From Nitrosomonas oligotropha (lineage in GTDB: Bacteria; Pseudomonadota; Gammaproteobacteria; Burkholderiales; Nitrosomonadaceae), in NCBI RefSeq assembly GCF_009833085.1, contig NZ_QRBZ01000033.1, forward strand, positions 1 to 62,246: a DNA stretch of 62,246 nucleotides. Reading direction: 5' to 3'. The position numbers were made by a program, and so were the translations under genes. The notes under the pieces are model-generated. The model was not told the origin of the DNA, ran no database searches, and saw only the letters and a program-made list of their open reading frames with translations. Shown here piece after piece: positions 1-13,905 of the stretch (its first letter is position 1; every line of letters begins with the position of its first letter).

Positions 1-24
1 AATTCAGGTTTAATTATGGAACAC

Positions 25-789
25 CTAAGCATCAACTAAATATACTGAAAAATTGGACTCAAATTTAATCTGATCTACTACAGCCCCCTTAATTTTTATA
101 CTTGGGTCTCTTTTATGTGAAAGATTTTTGATCAACTCCCTTAGCTTGCTCAAATAATCGGATATGTAATACCACTCCTGCTCAAAATCATCTGGATGAA
201 TGTTAAAGTAATCTACATAATATAATCCATCGAAGTCTAAACTGACCATCGAGCTGATAGTTCTGTGATTGCTCAGGCCAGGAGAGCGTTCAAACCCAGC
301 ATCATCAAGTATTTTGCCGTCTAATATAACACGCGGGTATCCAGCCAAACATTCAAGAGCAACAGCTTCATTTAATGCAGGACCAAAAATGAATGTGTCA
401 TCGTGGTATAAAAGTCCCGATGTAATAGCACCTCTTAGTAAGATGCCTCGTTTAACAAGCTCCAATTGCAAACGATGAACATCCAAAATAATGCTAGAAA
501 CGCCAGATCCATAAGGTTCATTTTTAAGGTATGAGATGACAATAGAATCTGAAAATTGTGTAACTTGTCGAGATGTTGGTGCAATTTTTCCTTGCATTGC
601 AATACCATCACGGTAATTAACCCCTCTTGATATTTCGGATAATGCAGCTTTTAGCTTAGAAAATGACATTGCTTTTGAGTCTGAGCTTGTTGTATTAATA
701 CTTTCATTAACGTGCGATTTAAAACCAAGAATATCCAGAAATAAGCAGTACCGTTCTTGATAGTTGCCGACAGTCATATTATTCATCAT
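25..789 (-). CDS. Class III nucleotidyl-cyclase-fold-like protein, function unknown
   Basis: A 254-residue protein without signal peptide or membrane segment. Three motifs sit where class III nucleotidyl cyclases carry theirs. FLDILGF (Asp19) resembles the first metal-binding Asp motif, FSDSIV (Asp81) resembles the second, and RGAITSG (about 118-124) followed by FGPALNEA resembles the late strand. This is motif likeness only; I see no clear base-selecting residues, so substrate and activity are unknown. Pycsar uridylate or cytidylate cyclases are short proteins of this general kind, but the effector gene that would follow pycC would lie left of position 1. Three in-frame ATGs crowd the 5' end (codons 1, 2 and 5), and the first is used here. 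The gene is AT-richer than the following one. Confidence 0.5.
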   Translation of the reverse strand: MMNNMTVGNYQERYCLFLDILGFKSHVNESINTTSSDSKAMSFSKLKAALSEISRGVNYRDGIAMQGKIAPTSRQVTQFSDSIVISYLKNEPYGSGVSSIILDVHRLQLELVKRGILLRGAITSGLLYHDDTFIFGPALNEAVALECLAGYPRVILDGKILDDAGFERSPGLSNHRTISSMVSLDFDGLYYVDYFNIHPDDFEQEWYYISDYLSKLRELIKNLSHKRDPSIKIKGAVVDQIKFESNFSVYLVDA

Positions 790-938
790 CCAGAGTTGGA
801 CTCATCAATTTGTTGATCATATCAAATTTTTAAATCTTCCAAGATTTGGTAGAAATTAGCAAAAAAGCTATCGTCATCATCCTGTCACAAAACTTTATTA
901 TCGTATCCAGTATTCAATTTTCATGCTGGAGTCAATGT

Positions 939-2696
939 ATGCTGGATGTCGATGCGATGTTGAAGGATTATTTTCCGGATACGGAGGCGCAGAGCGATAA
1001 GCCGCTGATGAAGGCGGCGTCTTCGATGTTGAAGAAGCTGCTGCATCAGGAGGAGATCAATCGTTTTATCGAGACGCACCGGCATTTGGAAGGATTGGAA
1101 TTCAACGATGCGGTACTGGAGCATTTTAATTTTTCGTTCCAAGTGTCCAGCAAGGACCGGGCGCGGATTCCCGATCAACGCCGGGTGTTGATTGTGGCCA
1201 ATCATCCCCTCGGCTCACTGGATGGATTGGCATTGTTGAAGCTGGTATCGGAGATTCGCACCGATGTAAAGATTGTGTCGACGAGTTTGCTGAATTGCAT
1301 CGATCCATTGAAAAGTTTGTTTTTGCCAATAGATAATTTTTCCAAGGTGGCAAAGCATCGCGACAATTTAAACTTGATTGTCGCGGCGCTGGAGGCGGAG
1401 CAAGCGGTGATTGTGTTTCCCACCGGCGAAGTGTCGCGCATTTCTCCGTTGGGGGTTCGTGACGGTAAATGGAAATCCGGATTTATCTCGTTGGCCAAGA
1501 AAACCAAAGCGCCAATTGTGCCGGTGCATATCGGTGGCAAAAATTCTGCGATGTTTTATGGTTTGTCGAGTATTTACAAGCCACTCGGCACGATGATGCT
1601 GGTCAACGAAATGTTCAACAAGAAGGGCGGTGAAGTTTCGTTCCGTATCGGCAAGCCGATTCCGTGGGAATCGATCGCGGCGATGGATTTATCCAAAAAA
1701 GCGGCGGCAAAGTTGATGCGCAAGCAAGTTTACTTGCTCGGCGAAAAGAAAAAGAAGGAACTGTTCAAGCCGATTGAAAATATCATTCATCCTGTTCGCA
1801 CCAAACTGATCCGCAAGGAGCTGAAAGCATCGCGGCTGATCGGCAAAACTCAGGATGGCAAGCATATCTATCTGTTCGACTATCTGCCGAATTCCAGCGT
1901 GATGCGCGAAATCGGGCGGTTACGCGAATTGTCGTTCCGCCAGGTGCAGGAAGGCACGGGCAATGCGCTGGATATCGACAGCTACGACCGCTACTACCGC
2001 CATCTGATTCTGTGGGACGAAGATGAATTGGAGATCATCGGTTCGTATCGCATCGGCGAAGCGGCAAAAATTCTCAAGACACGTGGCGCAGAAGGGCTGT
2101 ACACGCATAGCTTATTTGAATTCAATCCGGCATTTTCGCCGTACCTGGAGCAATCGATCGAACTCGGGCGCAGTTTTATTCAACCTCGCTACCAGAACAA
2201 GCGCAGCTTGGATTATTTATGGTACGGCATCGGCGCTTATCTGTATCAGCACCCGGAAATTCGCTTTATGGTCGGGCCGGTTTCGATGAGCACGGCGCTG
2301 CCGGAAGTGGCGCAACAGACGATTGCAAACTTCTACCATCAGCTGTGCGGCAATGACCAACAGCTGGCCGCTCCCAGGATTCCGTTTGAATTTGATGCCG
2401 CAGCGGATTTTGCATCGTTCAGCAAAGCCGCTGATGAGACGGAGTACAAACAAGCGTATTCGCTGTTGAAAGAGAAGCTGGAGGCATCCGGTGTTAAAGT
2501 GCCGGTGCTGTATAAGCAGTACGTTGAATTATGCGAGCCGGGCGGTTGCGAGTTTCTCGGTTTTAATATCGACCCGCAATTCTCAAACTGCGTGGATGCG
2601 TTGATTCTGGTGCATGTCGGTGCGATTAAGGAGAAGAAACATCAACGCTATATCGAGAGTCACGCGGCCGCTATGCTAGAGCGGAATTCCGCATAG
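939..2696 (+). CDS. olsF: Bifunctional ornithine-lipid synthase-like acyltransferase (OlsF type)
   Basis: The N-terminal half is a PlsC-type lysophospholipid acyltransferase domain with the motif NHPLGSLDG (catalytic His/Asp) and a later FPTGEVSR block. The C-terminal half is a GNAT/OlsB-like N-acyltransferase domain (YRIGEAAK, ELGRSFI, LWYGIGAYL). This N-to-C order is that of OlsF, which makes ornithine lipids in one protein: the GNAT half N-acylates ornithine and the PlsC half adds the second acyl chain. The open frame begins at TTG 846, but ATG 939 has a GGAG 7 nt upstream and starts at MLDVDAML, giving 585 aa. It could instead be an uncharacterised GNAT/PlsC fusion with another amine acceptor. 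It is convergent with the next gene. Confidence 0.7.
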   Translation: MLDVDAMLKDYFPDTEAQSDKPLMKAASSMLKKLLHQEEINRFIETHRHLEGLEFNDAVLEHFNFSFQVSSKDRARIPDQRRVLIVANHPLGSLDGLALLKLVSEIRTDVKIVSTSLLNCIDPLKSLFLPIDNFSKVAKHRDNLNLIVAALEAEQAVIVFPTGEVSRISPLGVRDGKWKSGFISLAKKTKAPIVPVHIGGKNSAMFYGLSSIYKPLGTMMLVNEMFNKKGGEVSFRIGKPIPWESIAAMDLSKKAAAKLMRKQVYLLGEKKKKELFKPIENIIHPVRTKLIRKELKASRLIGKTQDGKHIYLFDYLPNSSVMREIGRLRELSFRQVQEGTGNALDIDSYDRYYRHLILWDEDELEIIGSYRIGEAAKILKTRGAEGLYTHSLFEFNPAFSPYLEQSIELGRSFIQPRYQNKRSLDYLWYGIGAYLYQHPEIRFMVGPVSMSTALPEVAQQTIANFYHQLCGNDQQLAAPRIPFEFDAAADFASFSKAADETEYKQAYSLLKEKLEASGVKVPVLYKQYVELCEPGGCEFLGFNIDPQFSNCVDALILVHVGAIKEKKHQRYIESHAAAMLERNSA

Positions 2697-2721
2697 CGGT
2701 TACGATGGACACTCGCGATTG

Positions 2722-4002
2722 TTATGGACGATGGACGAATACTTGATTACATCCGTTTGATTTAGCGCGATCGGCCGCTTCCGTCGCGGCTTTCAATAAA
2801 TCGGAAAAACCATCGGACGAATTGGATTGCAATTCGGCGACACCCAGGCTTGCGGTCACATGGATGCCGGAAGGGTGCAGATGCTCGATGGAGTGGTGTA
2901 TTTTCTCGGCGATCATCGCCGCACCCGCAAGATCACAATGTGGCAGTAGCAGGGCGAATTCTTCCTCACCATAACGTGCCACGATATCTTCTCTACGAAT
3001 GGAACCGGTGAGTGTCGCGGCGACTTCTTTCAATACTTTATCCCCGCTAGCGAGGCCGAAGTTATCGTTGATCGATTTGAAACGGTCGATATCCAATATA
3101 ATCAGGCTGCATGCAATGCTGTGCCGGGCGGCCTCGCTCAATTTCGATGGCGCTGTTTCCAGCAGGAAATAGCGATTATACAAACCGGTGAGCGGATCCT
3201 TCATCGCCAGTTCGTGCATCTGGCTTTGCTGCATGATTGCTTTATTTAACAACTTCTTATTACTGATCAGCGTGTTGATTCTTGCCAGCAATTCTTCCTG
3301 AATCAGCGGCTTACTAACGTAGTCATTGACACCGGAACGTAGCAGTTCAACTTTACGCGTAGCATCATCAAGAACTGAAAAAACCAATAGCGGCACTTCT
3401 TTTTTGTCATCCTCAAGACTGCGAATCGCTTTTACAATGGCGTGACCGTTCAATCTTCCTTTCAGTAAAGTGTCCGCTAACACCAAATCGTAATCATTGT
3501 TTTGCAGCGCCAGTAATCCTTGTTCGCCATTGCTGAAATGATCTACCGTATAACCGCATCCGGTGAGCAATGCAGTCACTGCGCTTGCCATGGATGTGCT
3601 GTCTTCAAGATACAAAATATGACCGCTCATGGATTTGTTGCAGCGTTTTCTTGAGAACTGCACGGTATAACTGGTGATTTTATCCAGTTCATGTTTGGAA
3701 AATATTTCTGTTACACCGGCTGAAAATGCTTCGTCCTGAAATTCCTTATTGTCGTTTGCGGTAATCATCACCAGCGGAATTTGCCGGGTGCGGGAATCGG
3801 CGCGTAATTGCGATGAAAACATAGGACCATCCATGTCCTGCAAGTGAGTGGCGATGAATACCAGATCAAAAGGCTGTTTTCTCAGCAATGTGAGCGCTTC
3901 ACCACCCGTAGAGACTTGTCTGGTACCCAATCCGCCCGATTCGATCGCGGTGGATAGCAGTTTTTGGTATGTTCTGGATGGTTCAACGATAAGTCCTTCC
4001 AT
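2722..4002 (-). CDS. Response regulator with two receiver domains and a GGDEF (diguanylate cyclase) domain
   Basis: About 426 aa with PleD-like order REC-REC-GGDEF. The first receiver reads DLVFIATHL where an Asp phosphoacceptor is expected (Ala instead), so it looks like a pseudo-receiver. The second keeps the acceptor Asp (DLVLAD) and the SKP lysine. The cyclase domain has DPLTGLYNR and the signature RYGEEEF, where the second Gly of GG(D/E)EF is Glu; whether this makes c-di-GMP cannot be told from sequence. The open frame starts at 4095, but MEGLIVEPS at 4002 is preceded by GAGGGAG and begins exactly at the receiver fold, so I chose it. No partner kinase is adjacent. Confidence 0.88.
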   Translation of the reverse strand: MEGLIVEPSRTYQKLLSTAIESGGLGTRQVSTGGEALTLLRKQPFDLVFIATHLQDMDGPMFSSQLRADSRTRQIPLVMITANDNKEFQDEAFSAGVTEIFSKHELDKITSYTVQFSRKRCNKSMSGHILYLEDSTSMASAVTALLTGCGYTVDHFSNGEQGLLALQNNDYDLVLADTLLKGRLNGHAIVKAIRSLEDDKKEVPLLVFSVLDDATRKVELLRSGVNDYVSKPLIQEELLARINTLISNKKLLNKAIMQQSQMHELAMKDPLTGLYNRYFLLETAPSKLSEAARHSIACSLIILDIDRFKSINDNFGLASGDKVLKEVAATLTGSIRREDIVARYGEEEFALLLPHCDLAGAAMIAEKIHHSIEHLHPSGIHVTASLGVAELQSNSSDGFSDLLKAATEAADRAKSNGCNQVFVHRP

Positions 4003-4280
4003 ATTTCGATACTCCCTCAATGACATCGAGCCGTTACAAGCGACAGCAATTTTGCGGTTTACGTTACGTTTTGCCAGGAACATGGATATCGACATTCCGG
4101 ATGGGTTTTTTAGGAGATTTATTTTTTACTGAGTTCAATTGCTGAATCGGCGCAATCGCTTCAATGTGCACGGATTTGTCTGATTACCCATGAAGAGGTA
4201 AACTGCGGAGGAATTTTTGCTTGTTTTCTTATCAGGGCAAAAATCAATTTCTAAAAAAACTGAATAAAGGAGATTTTTTG

Positions 4281-4625
4281 ATGAGAAGCATTGTAAAACT
4301 GTTCTGGGTGCTTTCGATATTATTCCTTTTCTCGTCTCAAGCGATTGCTTCGGACAGCTATGTTAATAACTCAGCCGAGAAATTTGCCAGCGGTGTAGCG
4401 AATGCAGTGACCGGATGGGTGGAACTGCCCAAGAATATTATTTTAACCAGCCAAAAAGAAGGACCGGTTTATGGGATTACCATCGGGTTGGGGATGGGTA
4501 TCATGCATACGGTAGGCCGGAGTTTGATCGGTGTGCTGGATGCCGCGACTTTCTTTATTCCCACTAAACCATCGGTTAATCCACCCTTTATCTGGCAAGA
4601 TTTTTCGCGCGAAACTTCCTATTGA
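4281..4625 (+). CDS. Exosortase-system-associated small protein (TIGR04073-like)
   Basis: A 114-residue protein with an N-terminal signal peptide (hydrophobic LFWVLSILFLFSS, likely cleavage after AIA). The mature part has NAVTGWVELPKN, a GPVYGITIGLG stretch and a terminal PPFIWQDF. This arrangement matches the small TIGR04073 family seen with exosortase/PEP-CTERM and exopolysaccharide loci. AAAGGAG precedes ATG 4281; the longer frame starting at TTG 4221 has no ribosome site. No exosortase gene is in the window, so the link is through family knowledge only. Confidence 0.7.
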   Translation: MRSIVKLFWVLSILFLFSSQAIASDSYVNNSAEKFASGVANAVTGWVELPKNIILTSQKEGPVYGITIGLGMGIMHTVGRSLIGVLDAATFFIPTKPSVNPPFIWQDFSRETSY

Positions 4626-4678
4626 TTCATAGGTGAAGCAGTAGGCAACGTAGTCTTATTTATTTCGGCACCATAAAA

Positions 4679-4716
4679 GCAAAACGCCGTACCGGTTTAC
4701 CGGTACGGCGTTTTGC
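4679..4716. terminator. Bidirectional intrinsic terminator between convergent genes
   Basis: A perfect 17-bp stem with loop TTTA. The left arm carries AAAA and the right arm TTTT, so the element reads as a rho-independent terminator on both strands. It lies between the small exosortase-associated gene (+) and htpX (-). Confidence 0.85.
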
Positions 4717-4747
4717 TGTGCGTTTCAGAAATGCTGACGCTACTGTT

Positions 4748-5629
4748 CTATTGTTGCGCTTGTAATGCCGCGATTCTTTCTTCCAGAGGCGGATGCGACA
4801 TGAATAGCCGTGAAAATCCGTTACTGCCGCCGGAGATACCAAAAGCAGCGAGTTGATCCGGTAAATGCGCTTGTTCATGAACCAGCTGCAAGCGGCGGAG
4901 CGCAGCAATCATTTTTGCTTTTCCAGCCAGACTGGCGCCGCCTGCATCGGCGCGAAATTCACGCTGACGGCTGAACCACATGACGATAATACTGGCCAGC
5001 ACACCGAGTACGATTTCGGCAACGATATTAGTAATCCAGAAAGCGGGGCCGTGACCTTCTTCCGTTTTGAAGATGACACGATCAACGGTATGGCCGATGA
5101 CGCGCGACAGGAAAATGACAAACGTGTTGACCACACCTTGGATCAGCGCCAGGGTCACCATATCACCGTTGGCGATATGACTGACTTCATGCGCCAGCAC
5201 TGCCTCGGCTTCATCCTGGCTCATGGTGTTGAGCAGGCCGGTGCTCACCGCGACCAGCGCATCATTTCGCGACATGCCGGTGGCGAAGGCATTAACGTCC
5301 GGCGCATCGTAAATAGCGACTTCCGGCATACCGATTCCAGCCGCTGCCGCTTGCCGCTGTACTGTAGTGAAAAGCCAATGTTCTTGCGCGTTTCGCGGCA
5401 TTTCGATCACTTGAGCACCAGTGAAACGTTTTGCAGTCCATTTGGACAAAGCAAGCGACATGAACGAGCCGCCAAAGCCGAATACCGCTGCGAATATCAG
5501 CAGGGAGTTGATATTCAGACCGGTTCCTTGCGCATCGAGGATTTTCTCAACGCCAAGCAATCGCAATGTGATGCTTAGAACAACAACAATCGCCAAATTA
5601 GTTGCTAAAAAAAGAAGAATTCTTTTCAT
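4748..5629 (-). CDS. htpX: HtpX-family inner-membrane zinc metalloprotease
   Basis: 293 aa, normal for HtpX. Two N-terminal membrane segments (about 5-28 and 40-60) precede the zinc-binding HEVSH motif (about residues 147-151, [11 protein letters not shown]). Two more hydrophobic segments follow, then a Glu-containing REFRADA motif that supplies the third ligand. HtpX degrades misfolded membrane proteins with FtsH, with its active site on the cytoplasmic side. The C-terminal [11 protein letters not shown] is the usual family ending. It is transcribed on the minus strand and ends at the shared terminator. Confidence 0.97.
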   Translation of the reverse strand: MKRILLFLATNLAIVVVLSITLRLLGVEKILDAQGTGLNINSLLIFAAVFGFGGSFMSLALSKWTAKRFTGAQVIEMPRNAQEHWLFTTVQRQAAAAGIGMPEVAIYDAPDVNAFATGMSRNDALVAVSTGLLNTMSQDEAEAVLAHEVSHIANGDMVTLALIQGVVNTFVIFLSRVIGHTVDRVIFKTEEGHGPAFWITNIVAEIVLGVLASIIVMWFSRQREFRADAGGASLAGKAKMIAALRRLQLVHEQAHLPDQLAAFGISGGSNGFSRLFMSHPPLEERIAALQAQQ

Positions 5630-5730
5630 TCTTTTACTCCATGGTGTTTATCGAATACAAAACAAGACTGGTATTGATATATGAATTCCTTATCAATTTT
5701 CAAGCAAATTATAGTCAAAATTTCCTGATC

Positions 5731-5772
5731 AAGCCGGGTGATTGTAAGCGAGTTGATGCAGGCACCCGGCTT
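5731..5772 (-). terminator. Hairpin downstream of ftsB, possible terminator
   Basis: Perfect 10-bp arms (AAGCCGGGTG at 5731-5740 and CACCCGGCTT at 5763-5772) with a 22-nt loop, 40 nt past the ftsB stop. There is no run of T after the stem on the minus strand, so termination is a guess. It could instead protect the mRNA 3' end. Confidence 0.4.
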
Positions 5773-5811
5773 GGTTTTAGGCGTGCAATTTTCTGAAGAG
5801 TTCGCAGAAAT

Positions 5812-6119
5812 TTATTGTGCAGGATTCGATTGCGTGGATTTAGGCTGGGTATTTCTGACGATCTGAAAGAGAATCTCGCCTTCCTTGATCATGCCCAAGT
5901 CGCTACGGGCGCGTTCTTCAATGGCTTCAAGTCCTTGCTTCAGATCGTTGACTTCGGCTTCGAGCATGTTGTTACGATTCTGCAGTTGCAGATTCTCCGC
6001 CCGCGCCGTAATAACCTCCTGATCTACTTGCCAAACCCTGAGCCAGCTTGCTTTTCCAAGCCATAAAGGGTATTGCATTGCGGCAATGGCAACGAGCAGG
6101 AGGAAACTCAATAGCTTCA

Positions 6120-6120
<1 letters not shown>
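5812..6120 (-). CDS. ftsB: Cell division protein FtsB
   Basis: 102 aa with one N-terminal membrane segment (about 3-20), then a coiled coil rich in heptads (ENLQLQNRNNMLEAEVNDLK) and the family ending ERARSDLGMIKEGEILF. FtsB forms the FtsQLB complex at the division septum in the inner membrane. Its ATG overlaps the eno stop by one base (TAATG), so translation is probably coupled. The order eno-ftsB is the common one in proteobacteria. Confidence 0.95.
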
Positions 6121-7445
<1,325 letters not shown>

Positions 7446-7521
7446 TTATTGTTCTATCTTTGGTATGACGGGTGGTAATTTCTAGTCTTTTCAGCTGTGC
7501 TGCCGGAAATTTTCTGTTGAA

Positions 7522-9204
<1,683 letters not shown>

Positions 9205-9282
9205 TTATCGCAATGAGAAAAATTCATGAGATCGGTAAAATTGAATTGCATGGCTCCGAGCGGATAGGGCGTCCAGTATTTA

Positions 9283-10167
9283 TTAACGAATTTCAGCGAG
9301 TAACGTATTGATCGTTTGTTCAGTTTGATGCCGGTAACTGCTACCAAAAAGATTCAAATGATTAAGAATATGATAGAGGTTATAAACCAATTTGCGAATA
9401 TTATAACCGGAATCCAAAGGATAATCATACCGGTAAGCAGAATAAAAATCGGCGGGGAAACCGCCGAAAAGTTCGGTCATGGCAATATCCGCTTCCCGGT
9501 CGCCATAATAGACCGCCGGATCGAATAATACCGGATTTCCACTATCGTCATAAGCATAATTGCCGCTCCATAGATCGCCATGCAACAGCGCGGGAAGCGG
9601 CGCTGCACCAGGGAAAAATTTATCCAAATCGATCAATAATTGTTCTCCCAGTTTTTGCAGTTTGCCGTTATGCCCATTGGTTTTGGCCAGATCCAATTGA
9701 AAACCAAGCCGCTGCATGCGCCAGAAATTGACCCAGTCGGAGGATAGCGTATTGATTTGCAGGGTTTGCCCGATCGTATTGTCGCGCACCCAGCCGAATT
9801 GTTTTGAAGTTGTGCGATGCATGGCGGCCAATTGCATGCCTAAATCCGCTGCACGGCCGCGCCCGCCGCCGTTTAAAGATAGATATTCCAGAACCAGCCA
9901 GGCCGCCTGATCATTGTGGCCATAGCAGACAGGTAACGGAACGCGCAATGTTTGCGACTGATGAATTTCCACAAGACCGGCGGCTTCCGCCTCGAACATG
10001 ATCAAGCTCTCAGCGGTATTGAGTTTGACAAAATAGCGTCGCGCGCCATCCGTAATGCCATAAGTCTGATTGATACAGCCGCCGCCAATCGAGCGGGATT
10101 CTTTTATTTTGAAAAGTGTATTTGTGACAGCGGAAATTTGTGCACTGATGTCATGCCATACCTGCAT
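9283..10167 (-). CDS. Fructosamine/ketosamine-3-kinase family protein
   Basis: 294 aa with the APH-like kinase fold. Seen are the glycine-rich SIGGGCINQTY, a Lys in YFVKLN, the catalytic loop LLHGDLWSGNY and the metal-binding FDPAVYYGDREADIAM. These are the hallmarks of the fructosamine-kinase family, which phosphorylates sugar adducts on proteins or free ribulosamines as a repair step. Start ATG 10167 lies 3 nt after the argH stop, so the two are probably co-transcribed. Confidence 0.9.
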   Translation of the reverse strand: MQVWHDISAQISAVTNTLFKIKESRSIGGGCINQTYGITDGARRYFVKLNTAESLIMFEAEAAGLVEIHQSQTLRVPLPVCYGHNDQAAWLVLEYLSLNGGGRGRAADLGMQLAAMHRTTSKQFGWVRDNTIGQTLQINTLSSDWVNFWRMQRLGFQLDLAKTNGHNGKLQKLGEQLLIDLDKFFPGAAPLPALLHGDLWSGNYAYDDSGNPVLFDPAVYYGDREADIAMTELFGGFPADFYSAYRYDYPLDSGYNIRKLVYNLYHILNHLNLFGSSYRHQTEQTINTLLAEIR

Positions 10168-10170
10168 GTT

Positions 10171-11586
10171 TCACACTTTCCACGATAACCATGCCTGGGC
10201 TTTCTGAATCGCTGCCTGCACTTGCTCCGGTGCGGTGCCGCCGGTGTGATTCCGGCTATTCATCGAACCTTCCAGCGTCAATACGGTAAAAATATCGGAT
10301 TCAATGCGTATCGAGAATTGCTGCAATTCATTCAACGCAAGCTTACTGAGATCGCAGCCTTTTTGTTCCGCATACTGCACCGCTTTCGCCACGATTTCAT
10401 GCGCATCGCGAAAGGGAATCCCTTTCTTAACCAAATAATCGGCCAGGTCCGTGGCGGTGGCGTAACCGCGCAATGCCGATGCACGCATAGTTTCCTGATT
10501 GACACGGACACCGCCCAGCATGTCGGCATAAATCCGCAACGTGTCCACCAAGGTGTCGACGGTATCGAACAGCGGTTCCTTGTCTTCCTGATTATCCTTG
10601 TTGTAAGCCAGCGGCTGCGCTTTCATCAAGGTGAGCAGCGCCACCAGATGACCGTTGACGCGCCCGGTTTTGCCGCGCACCAGTTCCGGCACGTCCGGAT
10701 TCTTTTTTTGCGGCATGATGGAAGAACCGGTGCAGAAACGGTCGGCCAATTGAATAAAACCGAACGCCGGATTCATCCATAAAATGAACTCTTCCGACAT
10801 GCGCGACAAATGCGTCATGATGAGCGCTGCACAGGCACTGAATTCGATCGCAAAATCGCGATCCGAAACGGCATCCAGTGAATTCTGACAAACAGCTTCA
10901 AAATCGAGCAGTTGCGCAACCCGCTCGCGATTGATCGGATAACTCGTGCCAGCCAGCGCGGCGGCGCCGAGCGGCAGCTGATTGACCCGTTTGCGGCAAT
11001 CGGCCAAGCGCTCAACATCGCGTTTCAGCATTTCAAAATACGCCATCAGGTGATGGCCGAAAGACACCGGCTGCGCCACTTGCAAATGGGTGAAACCGGG
11101 CATGATCGTATGAATATGCTGTTCCGCCAAATTGAGCAAAGCGTGTTGCATAGCTTTGATCAGACTGATAATTTCGTCGATTGCAGTGCGTAAAAACAAG
11201 CGAATATCGGTCGCCACCTGATCATTGCGTGAGCGGCCGGTATGCAGCCGTTTGCCGGCATCGCCGACCAAGGCAGTCAGGCGTTTTTCAATATTCAAGT
11301 GAACGTCTTCCAGTTCCTGCAACCAGACAAACTGATGACTATGGATTTCGTCACGGATTTGCTGCATCCCTTGCTGGATAGCGGTTAAATCCGCAGTGCT
11401 GATAATGCCCTGTTCCGCCAGCATCTGCGCGTGCGCCAGCGATCCCTGAATGTCGTATTCTGCCAAGCGTTGGTCAAAGCTCACGGAAGCGGTATAACGT
11501 TCCACCAGGGCTGAAACCGGTTCGTTGAAACGGCCCGACCAGGTTTTTTTATGGTCATCTTGTTGCAATGCAGGGTCATTATTCAT
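10171..11586 (-). CDS. argH: Argininosuccinate lyase
   Basis: 471 aa. The superfamily signature [12 protein letters not shown] (mobile catalytic Ser loop) is intact, as are [12 protein letters not shown] and the HTHLQ-like FTHLQVAQP. It releases arginine and fumarate in the last step of arginine synthesis. The first 15 residues before [10 protein letters not shown] are a lineage-specific extension. A kinase of the fructosamine family follows 3 nt downstream. Confidence 0.98.
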   Translation of the reverse strand: MNNDPALQQDDHKKTWSGRFNEPVSALVERYTASVSFDQRLAEYDIQGSLAHAQMLAEQGIISTADLTAIQQGMQQIRDEIHSHQFVWLQELEDVHLNIEKRLTALVGDAGKRLHTGRSRNDQVATDIRLFLRTAIDEIISLIKAMQHALLNLAEQHIHTIMPGFTHLQVAQPVSFGHHLMAYFEMLKRDVERLADCRKRVNQLPLGAAALAGTSYPINRERVAQLLDFEAVCQNSLDAVSDRDFAIEFSACAALIMTHLSRMSEEFILWMNPAFGFIQLADRFCTGSSIMPQKKNPDVPELVRGKTGRVNGHLVALLTLMKAQPLAYNKDNQEDKEPLFDTVDTLVDTLRIYADMLGGVRVNQETMRASALRGYATATDLADYLVKKGIPFRDAHEIVAKAVQYAEQKGCDLSKLALNELQQFSIRIESDIFTVLTLEGSMNSRNHTGGTAPEQVQAAIQKAQAWLSWKV

Positions 11587-11726
11587 TACGTAGCTCTTTA
11601 TTCCTTTGTTTTCTGATCAAAACATTAACAGGCGGCATTATAAAACATAAATACCCAGCCGGTTATTTTGTGCTGGTGCGATTTTTGCCCATTTTCCGGT
11701 CCGCAGCGCGCAATCATTTCAGTTAA

Positions 11727-11755
11727 TTGATACACGCCACTTTTCCTTCTATACG
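11727..11755 (+). promoter_or_regulatory. Sigma-70-type promoter for the 11810 gene
   Basis: TTGATA (11727-11732), a 17-bp spacer and TATACG (11750-11755) lie 55 nt before ATG 11810, in the divergent region opposite argH. The match and spacing are good, but transcription is inferred. Confidence 0.5.
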
Positions 11756-11809
11756 TATTAGTGGATAATTCGCGTTTTCCTCTGCCACCCATAACACAAG
11801 GAGTTATTC

Positions 11810-12424
11810 ATGTCGGATTACAATAGACAAAATCCAAACCAACAATCTAAAGCTGATAATTTATTCTCACAATTCAATTCGAAGTTCGAATGGATGGCAC
11901 AGATCCCGACGATGCAATTGCCTGCAAAGTATGCCGGTGTATTGATTGGGCTTATCATCGTGGTCATCGCATGGAAAATGATCGCCGTCAGTAAAGTGGA
12001 ATCCGATATGGCGAAGAAACTTGAAAGCGAACGCGCGATTATCACACAACAAGCCCGGGAATACGCCGATCAGCAATACGTGAAGGAAGAAGAACGCTTC
12101 GGACAAGTTTTATCTTGGGCGGTACGTGGCGAATTAATCCGCAACAATATTGACCAGATCGATCAATATTTGAGTGAAATCGTCAGAATGAAAGATACCG
12201 AACGTGTGGTATTGATCGGTGAAGATGGGCAATTGCTGGTTTCCACCGATAAACGCCTGGAAGAAACAAAAGGCACGGAAATATTTCCGAAAGAAATTCT
12301 GAATCTGCAAAAGATTTCGGTTAAATCGGATGTCGGTGGTAAAAAAATTCTGGTTGTTCCAGTCATGGGGCTGAACAAGAAAATCGCCACTTTGGTAGTC
12401 AGCTACAAACAACCTAAATTCTAA
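11810..12424 (+). CDS. Single-pass membrane protein with a small extracytoplasmic sensor-like domain, unknown
   Basis: 204 aa. An Asn/Gln-rich N-terminus is followed by one membrane segment (about 42-60, YAGVLIGLIIVVIAW), a charged helical stretch (about 62-100), and a C-terminal alpha/beta part (ERVVLIGEDGQLLVSTDKR and KKILVVPVMGLNKKIATLVVSY). The C-terminal part reads like a Cache/PAS-type sensor fold, but no output domain is present and I do not recognise the family. GGAG-like AAGGAG precedes the ATG. It stands alone between argH and murA with its own promoter and terminator. Confidence 0.75.
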   Translation: MSDYNRQNPNQQSKADNLFSQFNSKFEWMAQIPTMQLPAKYAGVLIGLIIVVIAWKMIAVSKVESDMAKKLESERAIITQQAREYADQQYVKEEERFGQVLSWAVRGELIRNNIDQIDQYLSEIVRMKDTERVVLIGEDGQLLVSTDKRLEETKGTEIFPKEILNLQKISVKSDVGGKKILVVPVMGLNKKIATLVVSYKQPKF

Positions 12425-12469
12425 TAAAGAATAACCGCGCACGCGGTTTAAGACGGGTTGCAATGAATG

Positions 12470-12498
12470 AAAGGCTTTTGCGATGGCAGAAGCCTTTT

Positions 12499-12500
<2 letters not shown>
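12470..12500 (+). terminator. Intrinsic terminator after the 11810 gene
   Basis: AAAGGCTT pairs with AAGCCTTT (12490-12497), extended by a few more pairs across a short loop and followed by Ts. It lies 45 nt after the stop and abuts the murA stop codon on the other strand. Confidence 0.75.
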
Positions 12501-13764
<1,264 letters not shown>

Positions 13765-13905
13765 TCAAATGAAGTTTCGATTAAAATTCCGGCCTGGTTG
13801 AAATGTGCCCGAGTTCACTGCATCATACCGTAATAGTGCGGTTAAGGTTATGCGCGGGCGCCAACTATAACAAAAAATACGGTATCAATTTCAACAGGAG
13901 AAAAA

